Shown here: in pieces, positions 53,118 through 64,000 of the stretch
Layout: each line of letters starts with the position of its first letter
How positions within the stretch are numbered: the first letter of the stretch is position 1
NCBI RefSeq assembly: GCF_029211225.1
Contig: NZ_JARGEM010000006.1
Location: forward strand, 1 to 64,000
Source of the DNA: Antiquaquibacter metalliresistens
GTDB taxonomy: Bacteria; Actinomycetota; Actinomycetes; Actinomycetales; Microbacteriaceae
DNA length: 64,000 nucleotides
Direction: 5' to 3'
Translations under genes and position numbers: made by a program
Notes under the pieces: generated by a model
Database searches by the model: none
What the model was told of the DNA's origin: nothing
Seen by the model: only the letters and a program-made list of their open reading frames with translations

Positions 53118-53573
53118 GTGGTTGACAACGTCGAGGTGCTCATCGCCTCCGGTCGGATTCCCGAGTACGCGCACGCGGGAGACGCGGGTGCGGACCTTCA
53201 TGCCGCCGACGCGCACGTCATCGGTCCGGGGGAGCGTGCGACCGTCGGCACCGGCGTGTCCATCGCACTGCCCGACGGCTACGTGGGCTTCGTGGTGCCG
53301 CGATCCGGACTCGCGATGCGGCACGGCATCACGATCGTCAACAGCCCCGGGACGGTGGATGCCGGCTACCGCGGCGAGATCCGCATCACCCTGCTCAACA
53401 CCGATACCGCGCACGCCTTCGTGATCGAGCCGGGCGATCGGATAGCGCAGCTCATCGTCATGCCCGTGTCACGGGCCCGTTTCATCCCGGTGGAGTCTCT
53501 GCCGGGCAGCCAGCGCGGCACGTCCGGTTTCGGTTCAACCGGCATCGGCGCCGCAGAGGGAGTGCAGTCGTGA
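53118..53573 (+). CDS. dut: dUTP diphosphatase
   Basis: A 151-residue trimeric dUTPase that hydrolyses dUTP to dUMP, keeping uracil out of DNA and feeding thymidylate synthesis. The five motifs are visible: HAGDAGADLHA (1), PRSGLAMRHG (2), NSPGTVDAGYRGEI (3), GDRIAQLIVMPV (4) and RGTSGFGSTG (5). The GTG at 53118 is used. Its stop overlaps the next start (GTGA at 53570-53573). Confidence 0.96.
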   Translation: MVDNVEVLIASGRIPEYAHAGDAGADLHAADAHVIGPGERATVGTGVSIALPDGYVGFVVPRSGLAMRHGITIVNSPGTVDAGYRGEIRITLLNTDTAHAFVIEPGDRIAQLIVMPVSRARFIPVESLPGSQRGTSGFGSTGIGAAEGVQS

Positions 53574-54178
53574 GTGACATCATCGGGATCGAAGCATCGG
53601 GAGAGGGTGCGGGGCAGCCCAAGTCCGCGCCCGAGGATCGTGCATCGGCCGGTCCGCTCGACGAGGCTGAGGCGAACGCCGTCCGCCCCTACGTCGACCT
53701 CGGCGGCGTGAAGATCCTCCCTCGGCCGGAGCTGCACCTGCGGCTCGAGGTGGAGGAGGCGACCAAGCGCGTCGTGGCCGTCAGCCTCGACTACGCGGGC
53801 TCCACGTTGCAGGTGCAGCCGTTCGCCGCACCTCGATCCAGCGGTCTGTGGCACGAGATCCGTCAGCAGATCGTGGACCAGATCCAGAAGCAGGGCGGCA
53901 CCACCCGCATCGTCGACGGAGTGTTCGGTCCCGAGGTGCTCGCCGAGATCCCGGCCCAGCAAGGCGGCAGCCGCCTGGCCAGGTTCGTCGGCGTCGACGG
54001 CCCGCGGTGGTTCCTGCGCGGCGTGATCGCCGGCGAAGGCGCGACCAACGCCGAGGCCGCCGCGAAGGTCGACGACCTGTTCCGTTCGATCGTGGTCGTG
54101 CGCGGCACCACGCCGATGCCGCCGCGTGACCTCATCCCGCTGCACATGCCGGCGGCGGGTCAGGGCGCGAGCGAGTGA
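53570..54178 (+). CDS. DUF3710 family protein
   Basis: A 202-residue soluble protein from a GTG that overlaps the dut stop. The conserved part begins GPLDEAEANAVRPYVDLGGV and continues with VSLDYAGSTLQVQPFAAPRSSGLWHEIRQ and FVGVDGPRWFLRGVIAGE, the actinobacterial DUF3710 pattern. It always follows dut in this class; function is unknown. The end overlaps the DUF3159 start (GTGA at 54175-54178). Confidence 0.9.
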   Translation: MSDIIGIEASGEGAGQPKSAPEDRASAGPLDEAEANAVRPYVDLGGVKILPRPELHLRLEVEEATKRVVAVSLDYAGSTLQVQPFAAPRSSGLWHEIRQQIVDQIQKQGGTTRIVDGVFGPEVLAEIPAQQGGSRLARFVGVDGPRWFLRGVIAGEGATNAEAAAKVDDLFRSIVVVRGTTPMPPRDLIPLHMPAAGQGASE

Positions 54179-54870
54179 GCGACGAGCAGCAGCCGCCCTC
54201 GTTCAGGGAGTCGCTGCAGGCGGCGGCGAAGCGCTCCGGCTTCGGCAAGGTCGAGCCGGGTCAGGCCCCGACGGGTGCCGCGCTCCTGGCCGCGATGGGC
54301 GGGGTGCGCGGACTGGTCGAGTCGATCCTGCCCGGGTTCGCGTTCCTCGTGGTCTACACGATCACGCAGGAACTGCTGCCCTCCGTGCTCATCCCGCTCG
54401 CGATCGCCGTGCTCTTCCTGCTGGTGCGGCTGGTCATGCGTTCGCCCTGGACGCCGGCAGTGGCCGGCATCGTCGGCATCGGGCTCTCGGCGGGCCTGGC
54501 CCTGCTGACCGGTCGCGCCGAGGACAACTTCGTGCCCGGCTTCATCATCAACGCCGTGTTCCTCGTCGGGCTGATCGTCAGTCTCGCCGTGCGCTGGCCG
54601 ATCATCGGCGTGATCGCGTCGCTGATCACGGGCGAGGGCAGCGGTTGGCGTACCGACCGCGCGAAGTTCCGGGTCGCCGTGATCGCGACGCTGCTGTGGT
54701 GCGGTCTGTTCGCGGTGCGGCTGGGCATCGAACTGCCCTTGTATTTCACCGGAGAGACCCAGGCGCTCGCGGGCTTCAAGCTCATCCTCGGTGTGCCGTT
54801 CTACGCGGCGATGCTCTGGGTGACCTGGCTGCTCGCCCGCACCGTGTACTCCCGCGTCGAGGAGGACTGA
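54175..54870 (+). CDS. DUF3159 membrane protein
   Basis: A 231-residue protein with about five or six hydrophobic helices (from about residue 50 onward). The DUF3159 opening AAMGGVRGLVESILPGFAFLV and the later TDRAKFRVAVIATLLWCGLFAVRL and YFTG are present. It is translationally coupled to DUF3710. A role in membrane transport has not been shown for the family. Confidence 0.88.
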   Translation: MSDEQQPPSFRESLQAAAKRSGFGKVEPGQAPTGAALLAAMGGVRGLVESILPGFAFLVVYTITQELLPSVLIPLAIAVLFLLVRLVMRSPWTPAVAGIVGIGLSAGLALLTGRAEDNFVPGFIINAVFLVGLIVSLAVRWPIIGVIASLITGEGSGWRTDRAKFRVAVIATLLWCGLFAVRLGIELPLYFTGETQALAGFKLILGVPFYAAMLWVTWLLARTVYSRVEED

Positions 54871-54917
54871 GCGCGCCCGGCGCGGCTCCCGACGTGAGCG
54901 CCGCGACGTGATACATT

Positions 54918-54935
54918 TATCTTGATATCAAGATA
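54918..54935. promoter_or_regulatory. 18-bp perfect palindrome upstream of acnA
   Basis: TATCTTGATATCAAGATA is a perfect inverted repeat in an AT-rich island, 146 bases before the acnA ATG. The form (ATCTTGA-TCAAGAT) is typical of dimeric winged-helix repressors such as the MarR family, but the regulator is not identified. Confidence 0.65.
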
Positions 54936-55081
54936 GTTTTGCGCCCGATCGAGGGTGAAACCGCACCGCGGCGGGCTTAGGCTTGCCTTGCTGGCAGCGT
55001 GTCCGAAGGGCCGCGAGGATAGCCAGGGCACCGCGGCGGGACGGCGCAGCGCAGCGAGTCAGTCACAGCAAGGGAGACGAC

Positions 55082-57898
<2,817 letters not shown>

Positions 57899-57907
57899 GC
57901 TGGTGCC

Positions 57908-59842
57908 ATGAGCCTGCTCGAGAACATCCGCGGTCCACGCGATCTGGATGGATTGTCCGACGAGCAACTCGTCGAGCTGGCCGCCGAGATCCGCGATTTC
58001 CTCGTGCGCGAGGTGTCGAAGACCGGCGGCCATCTCGGCCCGAACCTCGGCGTCGTCGAGCTGACGATCGCCATGCACCTGGTGTTCGATTCGCCGCGGG
58101 ATGCCGTGATCTTCGACACCGGACACCAGAGCTACGTGCACAAGCTCCTCACCGGACGGCAGGACTTCAGCCGGCTGCGCGAGCAGGGCGGGCTCGCGGG
58201 CTACCCGCAGCGCAGCGAGTCGGTGCACGACATCGTGGAGAGTTCGCACGCGTCGAGTTCGCTGTCGTGGGCCGACGGCATCTCGCGCGCCTTCGACATG
58301 ACCGGTCAGCACGACCGCCACGTCGTGGCGGTGGTCGGGGACGGCGCGCTGACCGGCGGCATGACGTGGGAGGCGCTCAACAACATCTCCGACGACAACA
58401 GCCGCAACCTCGTCATCGTCGTCAACGACAACGGTCGCTCGTATGCGCCCACGATCGGCGGGATGGCGCACTTCCTCAACGACGTGCGCACCCGTCGCTC
58501 CTATCGCAGCCTGCACTCCACGTCGCGCAAGGTGTTCGAGCGCTTCGGTGCGCCGGGTCGTGCGCTCTACCGCGGAATCCGCGGCGGCACCCACGGGTTC
58601 CTCTCCCGGCTGACGAACAACGAGGCGCTGTACTCGAACCTCGACATCAAGTACCTCGGTCCCGTGCACGGCCACGACATCCGTGCCCTCGTCGAGGCGT
58701 TCCAGCAGGCCAAGAACTATGGCGCCCCGGTGATCGTGCACGCCATCACCGAGAAGGGGCGCGGCTACCGGCCCGCGCTGCTCGACACCGCGGATCAGTT
58801 CCACGCCGTCGGTCAGATCGACCCCGAGACGGGAGAGCCGATCGAGGCCGCCAGCAAGCCGAGCTGGACCAGCGTGTTCGCCGACGAGATCGTCGAGCTC
58901 GCGGATGCCGACCCCCGGCTGGTCGGGATCACCGCGGCGATGCTGCGGCCGACCGGGCTCCACAAGTTCGCGGAGCGGCACCCCGACCGCGTGCTCGACG
59001 TCGGCATCGCCGAGCAGCACGCGGTGACCTCGGCGGCGGGGCTCGCGTTCGGCGGGTTGCATCCCGTGGTCGCGATGTACGCGACGTTCGTCAACCGCGC
59101 CTTCGACCAGGTGCTCATGGATGTCGGCCTGCACCGGGCCGGCGTGACCTTCGTGCTCGACCGGGCCGGCGTCACCGGTCCCGACGGGCCGTCGCACCAC
59201 GGCATGTGGGACTTGGCGATCCTGCAGGTCGTGCCGAACATCCGCATCGCCGCACCGCGGGATGCCACGTGCCTGCGCGAGGAGCTGCGCGAGGCGGTGG
59301 CCGTGGATGACGGCCCCACCGTGCTGCGCTTCTCGAAGGGCAGCGTCGGCACGGAGTACGACGCGGTACGCCGCACCGATGACGGCGTGGACGTGCTGCG
59401 CGAGGCGCCGCACAAGGACGTGCTCATCGTCACCGTGGGACCGATGGCCAAACTCGGTCTGCAGGTCGCGGAGCGGCTCGCGGCACAGGGGATCGGTGCA
59501 ACGGTGATCGACCCCCGCTGGGTGGTGCCGGTGCCGCAGAGCGTGATCGGCTTCGCGGCGGAACACCGCATCCTGATCTCCATCGAAGACGGCATCCGGG
59601 TCGGCGGCATCGGCACGCGCATCCGTCAGGACCTGCGCGCCGCTGGCGTCGATACCGCGGTGACCGAGCTCGGCCTGCCCGACGAGTTCCTGCCGCACGG
59701 CAGCCGGGACTGGATCCTGGAGCAGGTGGGGCTGACGCCGCAGGCCATCGCGCGCGACGTCGTCGCCCAGGTGCTCGGCAGCAAGATCCCCGTGGCGCGG
59801 CCGCTGCCGACGGAAGCGGATGTCGACTCCCGTTTGACTTAG
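57908..59842 (+). CDS. dxs: 1-deoxy-D-xylulose-5-phosphate synthase
   Basis: A 644-residue thiamine-diphosphate enzyme that starts the MEP isoprenoid pathway by joining pyruvate and glyceraldehyde-3-phosphate. Visible are FDTGHQSYVHKLLTG, VVGDGALTGGMTWEALN for Mg/ThDP binding, and, in the second half, DVGIAEQHAVTSAAGLA and DRAGVTGPDGPSHHG. It lies 9 bases after acnA. Confidence 0.97.
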   Translation: MSLLENIRGPRDLDGLSDEQLVELAAEIRDFLVREVSKTGGHLGPNLGVVELTIAMHLVFDSPRDAVIFDTGHQSYVHKLLTGRQDFSRLREQGGLAGYPQRSESVHDIVESSHASSSLSWADGISRAFDMTGQHDRHVVAVVGDGALTGGMTWEALNNISDDNSRNLVIVVNDNGRSYAPTIGGMAHFLNDVRTRRSYRSLHSTSRKVFERFGAPGRALYRGIRGGTHGFLSRLTNNEALYSNLDIKYLGPVHGHDIRALVEAFQQAKNYGAPVIVHAITEKGRGYRPALLDTADQFHAVGQIDPETGEPIEAASKPSWTSVFADEIVELADADPRLVGITAAMLRPTGLHKFAERHPDRVLDVGIAEQHAVTSAAGLAFGGLHPVVAMYATFVNRAFDQVLMDVGLHRAGVTFVLDRAGVTGPDGPSHHGMWDLAILQVVPNIRIAAPRDATCLREELREAVAVDDGPTVLRFSKGSVGTEYDAVRRTDDGVDVLREAPHKDVLIVTVGPMAKLGLQVAERLAAQGIGATVIDPRWVVPVPQSVIGFAAEHRILISIEDGIRVGGIGTRIRQDLRAAGVDTAVTELGLPDEFLPHGSRDWILEQVGLTPQAIARDVVAQVLGSKIPVARPLPTEADVDSRLT

Positions 59843-59870
59843 AGCGCGCCCGAAGTTCTAGCCTGAGGGC

Positions 59871-60241
59871 ATGACCACCACGGATGCCGGGCTCTCGATC
59901 GCGCAGGTCGCCGAGTCCACCGGGCTCACGACCCACACCCTCCGGTACTACGAACGCGCGGGACTCATCGGGCTCATCGACCGGGCATCCTCCAGTCACC
60001 GCCGCTACACCGAGGCGGACGTCAACTGGGTCGTCTTCCTGACCAAGTTGCGCGCCACCGGGATGCCGATCGCCCAGGTGCGCGAGTACGCGGACCTGGT
60101 GCGCCGCGGCGAGTCGACCACCCAGGCCCGAATGGACCTGCTCCTTCGGCATCGTGTCGCCGTGCTCGCCCAGCTCGACGAGGTCACCCAGAGCCTCGCC
60201 GCCATCGACAAGAAGATCGAGATCTACAAGGAGAAGTGCAG

Positions 60242-60245
<4 letters not shown>
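59871..60245 (+). CDS. MerR-family transcriptional regulator
   Basis: A 124-residue regulator. The MerR DNA-binding part is LSIAQVAESTGLTTHTLRYYE, then RRYTEADVNWVVFLTKLRATGMPI, and a C-terminal dimer helix (LLRHRVAVLAQLDEVTQSLAAID). There is no Cys-rich metal loop; a single Cys occurs near the end. This group usually activates a divergent or downstream oxidoreductase gene. Its stop overlaps the aldo/keto reductase start (TTGA at 60242-60245), so it probably controls that operon. Confidence 0.9.
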
Positions 60246-61219
<974 letters not shown>

Positions 61220-61229
61220 CCCGCAAAAT

Positions 61230-61266
61230 GACGAGCGCACCGGGATCGGATCCCGGTGCGCTCGTC
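61230..61266 (-). terminator. Perfect 18-bp hairpin terminator after fadB
   Basis: GACGAGCGCACCGGGATC (61230-61247) pairs without mismatch with GATCCCGGTGCGCTCGTC (61249-61266). On the minus strand the stem is followed by TTTT (complement of 61225-61228), which makes it a Rho-independent terminator for fadB. It also ends the plus-strand aldo/keto reductase transcript 10 bases after that gene's stop, though without a T-run in that direction. Confidence 0.85.
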
Positions 61267-61271
61267 GTCGG

Positions 61272-63407
61272 CTACTTGACGCCGCGGATCGGCGGGTGGT
61301 GGAAGGTGTCTCCGAACGCGCGCTCGGAGGCACCGACCCGGTCGAGGTAGGGGGTGATGCCGCCCATCTGGAACGGGTAGCCAGCGCCCATGATCATGCA
61401 GAGGTCGATGTCCTCGGCCGCCGCGACGACCTGATCCTCGAGCATGCGGTGGATCTCGTCCGCGAGGCCGTCCTCGAACCGGATGCGCAGCTGCTCGGCC
61501 GTCAGCGGCTTCGCATCCGCGGGGCGGTGCTTGTCGACGATCGCCTGTGCCTTGGGATCGACGCCCTTGACCTTGCCCTTGCCGTCCTTCTCGAGGATCG
61601 TGCCGTAGTCGGCGAGCTCGTGCAGCGCCTCCGACTCGAAGAAGCGGTCGGGGAACGCGGCGTGGTGCGTGTCGAGCACGTGCGCGCCGACCTTGAGGCC
61701 GACGAGCTCGAGCAGTACGAACGGGTCCATCGGCAGACCGAAGGGCTTGACCGCGTCGACGACCGCCTGGAAGGGCGATCCCTGCTCGACGGCGTGCATC
61801 GCCTCACCGAGCACCTTCGCGAGCACGCGGTTGACCACGAAGCCCGGGGTGTCCTTCGTGATGACCGCCGTCTTGCCGAGCTTGGCGGCGGTGGCCATCG
61901 CGGTGGCGAGCGCGGCATCCGTCGTCTTCGGCGTCTTGACGACCTCGATGAGCGGCATGACGGCCACCGGGTTGAAGAAGTGGAAGCCGACGACGCGCTC
62001 GGGGTTCTTGAGCTTCGCGCCGATCTGCTCGACCGACAGCGAGGAGGTGTTGGTCGCGAGGATCGTCTCGGGGGAGATGTACTGCTCGACGTCGGCGAAG
62101 ACGTTCTGCTTGGCCTCGAGCTCCTCGAAGATCGCCTCGATCACCCAGTCGCAGTCCGCGAAGTCGGCCTTGTCGGTCGTGCCCGAGACGAGCGCCGTGA
62201 GGCGGTTCTGGTCGTCCTTCGAGATGCGGCCCTTGGCGGCGAGGTCGTCGATGTCCTTGCGGATGTGGGCGACACCCTCGTCGACGCGCTGCTGGTCGAG
62301 GTCGGTGATCACCACCGGCACCTGCAGCTTGCGCACGAAGAGGAACGCGAACTGACGCGCCATGAGACCGGCACCGATGATGCCGACCTTGGTGACCTTC
62401 TGCGCGAGCTCGCGATCCGGGGCGCCGGCGGGGCGCTTGGCGCGCTTCTGCACGAGGTTGAAGGCGTAGATGGATGCGCGGAACTGGTCGCCGGCGATGA
62501 GCTCCTCGAGCGCGGCGTCCTCGGCCTTGAAGCCCTTCACGCGGTCGGTGTTCTTCGCCGCCTTCAGGAGTTCGAGGGCCTTGTAGGGGGAGACCGCGAC
62601 GCGGCCGATGCGGCTCTCGAGCGTCTTCTCGGCGATGCCGATCGCGATGTCCCACTTGGCCAGGCGCTCCACCTTGCCGGGCTCGTGCTTGCGCTTGACC
62701 TTGGTCTTGCCGGAGATGACCCCGTCGGCCCAGCGGATCGAGTCCTCGAGGAAGGTCGCCGGCCCGAACATCGCGTCCGCGATGCCGAGCTCGAGCACCT
62801 GCGGGCCCTTGAGCATGCGGTTGTTCTTGAGCGGGTTCGAGATGATCACCTCGAGCGCGTTCTCGATGCCGATGAGGTTCGGCAGCAGCCACGCGCCGCC
62901 CCAACCCGGGATGAGGCCGAGGAACACCTCGGGCAGCGCGAAGGCGGGCACCGAGGCATCCACCGTGCGGTAATCGGCGTTGAGGGCGATCTCGACGCCA
63001 CCGCCGAGGGCGAGGCCGTTGACGAACACGAAGGTCGGCACGCCGAAGTCGTGCAGCTTGCCGAGCGTCGCGTGCCCGAGCTCGCCCATGAGCCGCCCGA
63101 TCTCGCGCTCGGAGATCTCGCCGACCTTGGAGAGGTCGGCGCCGGCGGCGAGGATGAACTGCTTGCCGGTGACCGCGAGGCCGTGGATCTCGCCCTTGGC
63201 CGCGCGGGCCTTCTGCGCGTCGAGCACGGTGCCGAACTCGATGAGCGTCGTCGGCCCGAGAGTGTTCGGGCGGTTGTAGTCGAGCCCGTTGTCGAGCGTG
63301 ACGAGGGCGAGCGTGCGCCCGCCGCTCAGCGGCACGTCGCGCACGTAGGAGTGGGTGACGACCTCGTCGGTGGAGAGCTCCGCGAGCTTTGCGAAACGGT
63401 CGGCCAT
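61272..63407 (-). CDS. fadB: Fatty-acid oxidation complex alpha subunit (enoyl-CoA hydratase/3-hydroxyacyl-CoA dehydrogenase)
   Basis: A 711-residue two-domain enzyme. Residues about 25-200 are an enoyl-CoA hydratase/isomerase fold (FVFVNGLALGGGVEIALNAD), from about 330 the NAD-binding 3-hydroxyacyl-CoA dehydrogenase (VGIIGAGLMARQFAFL), then VVGFHFFNPVAVMPLIEVV, KDTPGFVVNRVL and a C-terminal dehydrogenase domain. It carries out the second and third steps of beta-oxidation. It follows the thiolase gene with a 1-base gap, so both belong to one operon. Confidence 0.95.
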   Translation of the reverse strand: MADRFAKLAELSTDEVVTHSYVRDVPLSGGRTLALVTLDNGLDYNRPNTLGPTTLIEFGTVLDAQKARAAKGEIHGLAVTGKQFILAAGADLSKVGEISEREIGRLMGELGHATLGKLHDFGVPTFVFVNGLALGGGVEIALNADYRTVDASVPAFALPEVFLGLIPGWGGAWLLPNLIGIENALEVIISNPLKNNRMLKGPQVLELGIADAMFGPATFLEDSIRWADGVISGKTKVKRKHEPGKVERLAKWDIAIGIAEKTLESRIGRVAVSPYKALELLKAAKNTDRVKGFKAEDAALEELIAGDQFRASIYAFNLVQKRAKRPAGAPDRELAQKVTKVGIIGAGLMARQFAFLFVRKLQVPVVITDLDQQRVDEGVAHIRKDIDDLAAKGRISKDDQNRLTALVSGTTDKADFADCDWVIEAIFEELEAKQNVFADVEQYISPETILATNTSSLSVEQIGAKLKNPERVVGFHFFNPVAVMPLIEVVKTPKTTDAALATAMATAAKLGKTAVITKDTPGFVVNRVLAKVLGEAMHAVEQGSPFQAVVDAVKPFGLPMDPFVLLELVGLKVGAHVLDTHHAAFPDRFFESEALHELADYGTILEKDGKGKVKGVDPKAQAIVDKHRPADAKPLTAEQLRIRFEDGLADEIHRMLEDQVVAAAEDIDLCMIMGAGYPFQMGGITPYLDRVGASERAFGDTFHHPPIRGVK

Positions 63408-63408
63408 G

Positions 63409-64000
63409 TTACTTCTTTCCCTTGTAGTGCGGGTTCTCCCAGATGACCGAGCCGCCCTGGCCCAGCCCGATGCACATCGCGGTGAGGCCGTAGCGCACGT
63501 CCGGCCGCTCGGCGAACTGAGCGGCGAGCTGGATCATCAGCCGCACGCCGGAGGAGGCGAGCGGGTGCCCCATGGCGATGGCGCCGCCCCACGGGTTGAC
63601 GCGCGGGTCGTCGTCGGCGATGCCGAAGTGGTCGAGCAGGCTGAGCACCTGCACCGCGAACGCCTCATTGATCTCGAACAGCCCGATGTCATCGATGGTC
63701 AGACCGGCCTTGCGCAGCGCCTTCTCGGTGGAGGGCACCGGGCCGATGCCCATGATCTCCGGCTCGACGCCGGCGAAGGCGAAGCTCACCATGCGCATCT
63801 TCGGCGTGAGGCCGAGCTCCTTGGCGGTCGCGCCGCTGGCGATGATGGAGACCGCCGCGCCGTCGTTGAGGCCGGACGAGTTGCCCGCGGTCACCCGACC
63901 GTGCGGGCGGAACGGGGTCTTGAGACCGGCGAGCCCCTCGAGCGTGGTGTCGGGACGCAGCGCCTCGTCGCGGGTGGCGAGGCCCCAGCCCTCGGCGCTC
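63409..64000 (-). CDS. fadA: Acetyl-CoA C-acyltransferase (thiolase), C-terminal part; runs off the window
   Basis: 197 codons from the window edge to TAA at 63409-63411. The order EGWGLATRDEALRPDTTLEG, GLKTPFRPHGRVTAGNSSGL, NEAFAVQVLSL, GGAIAMGHPLASSG (catalytic His) and CIGLGQGG (catalytic Cys) shows a thiolase; the first catalytic Cys domain lies outside the window. It cleaves 3-ketoacyl-CoA to acetyl-CoA plus a shortened acyl-CoA. It is upstream of fadB on the same strand. Confidence 0.94.
   Translation of the reverse strand, partial: SAEGWGLATRDEALRPDTTLEGLAGLKTPFRPHGRVTAGNSSGLNDGAAVSIIASGATAKELGLTPKMRMVSFAFAGVEPEIMGIGPVPSTEKALRKAGLTIDDIGLFEINEAFAVQVLSLLDHFGIADDDPRVNPWGGAIAMGHPLASSGVRLMIQLAAQFAERPDVRYGLTAMCIGLGQGGSVIWENPHYKGKK

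Noticed and set aside
61296-63446. 716-codon plus-strand open frame
   Set aside because: Antisense to fadB; low-complexity Glu/Asp/Val/Leu/Arg composition.

Overview
The window is GC-rich actinobacterial chromosome, most likely Microbacteriaceae (Microbacterium/Leifsonia-like). The evidence is a set of actinobacterial hallmark genes in the right half (sepH, DUF4193, DUF3093, dut-DUF3710-DUF3159, DUF4191, DUF7455, a primary sigma factor with an acidic/Lys-Ala-rich N-terminus, GlnR-type control of glnA) together with many GTG/TTG starts. No rRNA, tRNA or CRISPR array was seen. The window has two contrasting halves.

Bases 1 to about 27,350 are a mosaic accessory island. It opens with the 3' end of an IS3-family transposase that has cut off the front of an M23 peptidase gene. 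Next comes a copper-handling region. CsoR sits behind its own palindromic operator, with CopZ and CopA on the plus strand and a divergent minus-strand set (NadR-like NTPase, SRPBCC protein, SHOCT protein). A long plus-strand run follows: DUF6153, a DUF305 lipoprotein, a 33-residue membrane peptide, a BNR-repeat lipoprotein, a multicopper oxidase, and a second P-type ATPase with an atypical CPD motif. Directly downstream is a tightly overlapping sugar operon: phosphoketolase, a beta-phosphoglucomutase/GH65 phosphorylase fusion, a type II (archaeal-type) GAPDH, then an SDR dehydrogenase. A decayed second GAPDH start and an EamA transporter follow. An orphan MobF relaxase-helicase shows that conjugative DNA contributed. 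A minus-strand cadmium/lead-type operon (CmtR-like regulator, CadD, LspA) and a small membrane protein close the island near a repeat-rich junction and a hairpin.

From about 27,447 to the end is ordinary core chromosome. It runs: glnA with a complete GlnR box; RDD and DUF4191 membrane proteins; lipoate synthesis (lipB-lipA); a predicted pseudokinase; the E2 and E3 subunits of 2-oxo acid dehydrogenase (sucB, lpdA); pepA; a PAC2 protein; an MFS transporter; sigA; an F420 ligase-like protein; an ATP-grasp protein; DUF7455; parE; a type-B carboxylesterase; parC; a phosphodiesterase-like gene; sepH; DUF4193; DUF3093; dut-DUF3710-DUF3159; acnA behind an 18-bp perfect palindrome; dxs; a MerR regulator with an aldo/keto reductase; and fadB-fadA, with fadA running off the right edge.

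The most interesting idea is that the copper genes and the sugar operon form one stress module. Copper efflux and oxidation would be paired with an alternative carbon route (disaccharide phosphorolysis, phosphoketolase, unrelated GAPDH) that could bypass copper-sensitive glycolytic GAPDH. That link is inference from gene order and known copper toxicity, not shown by the sequence.
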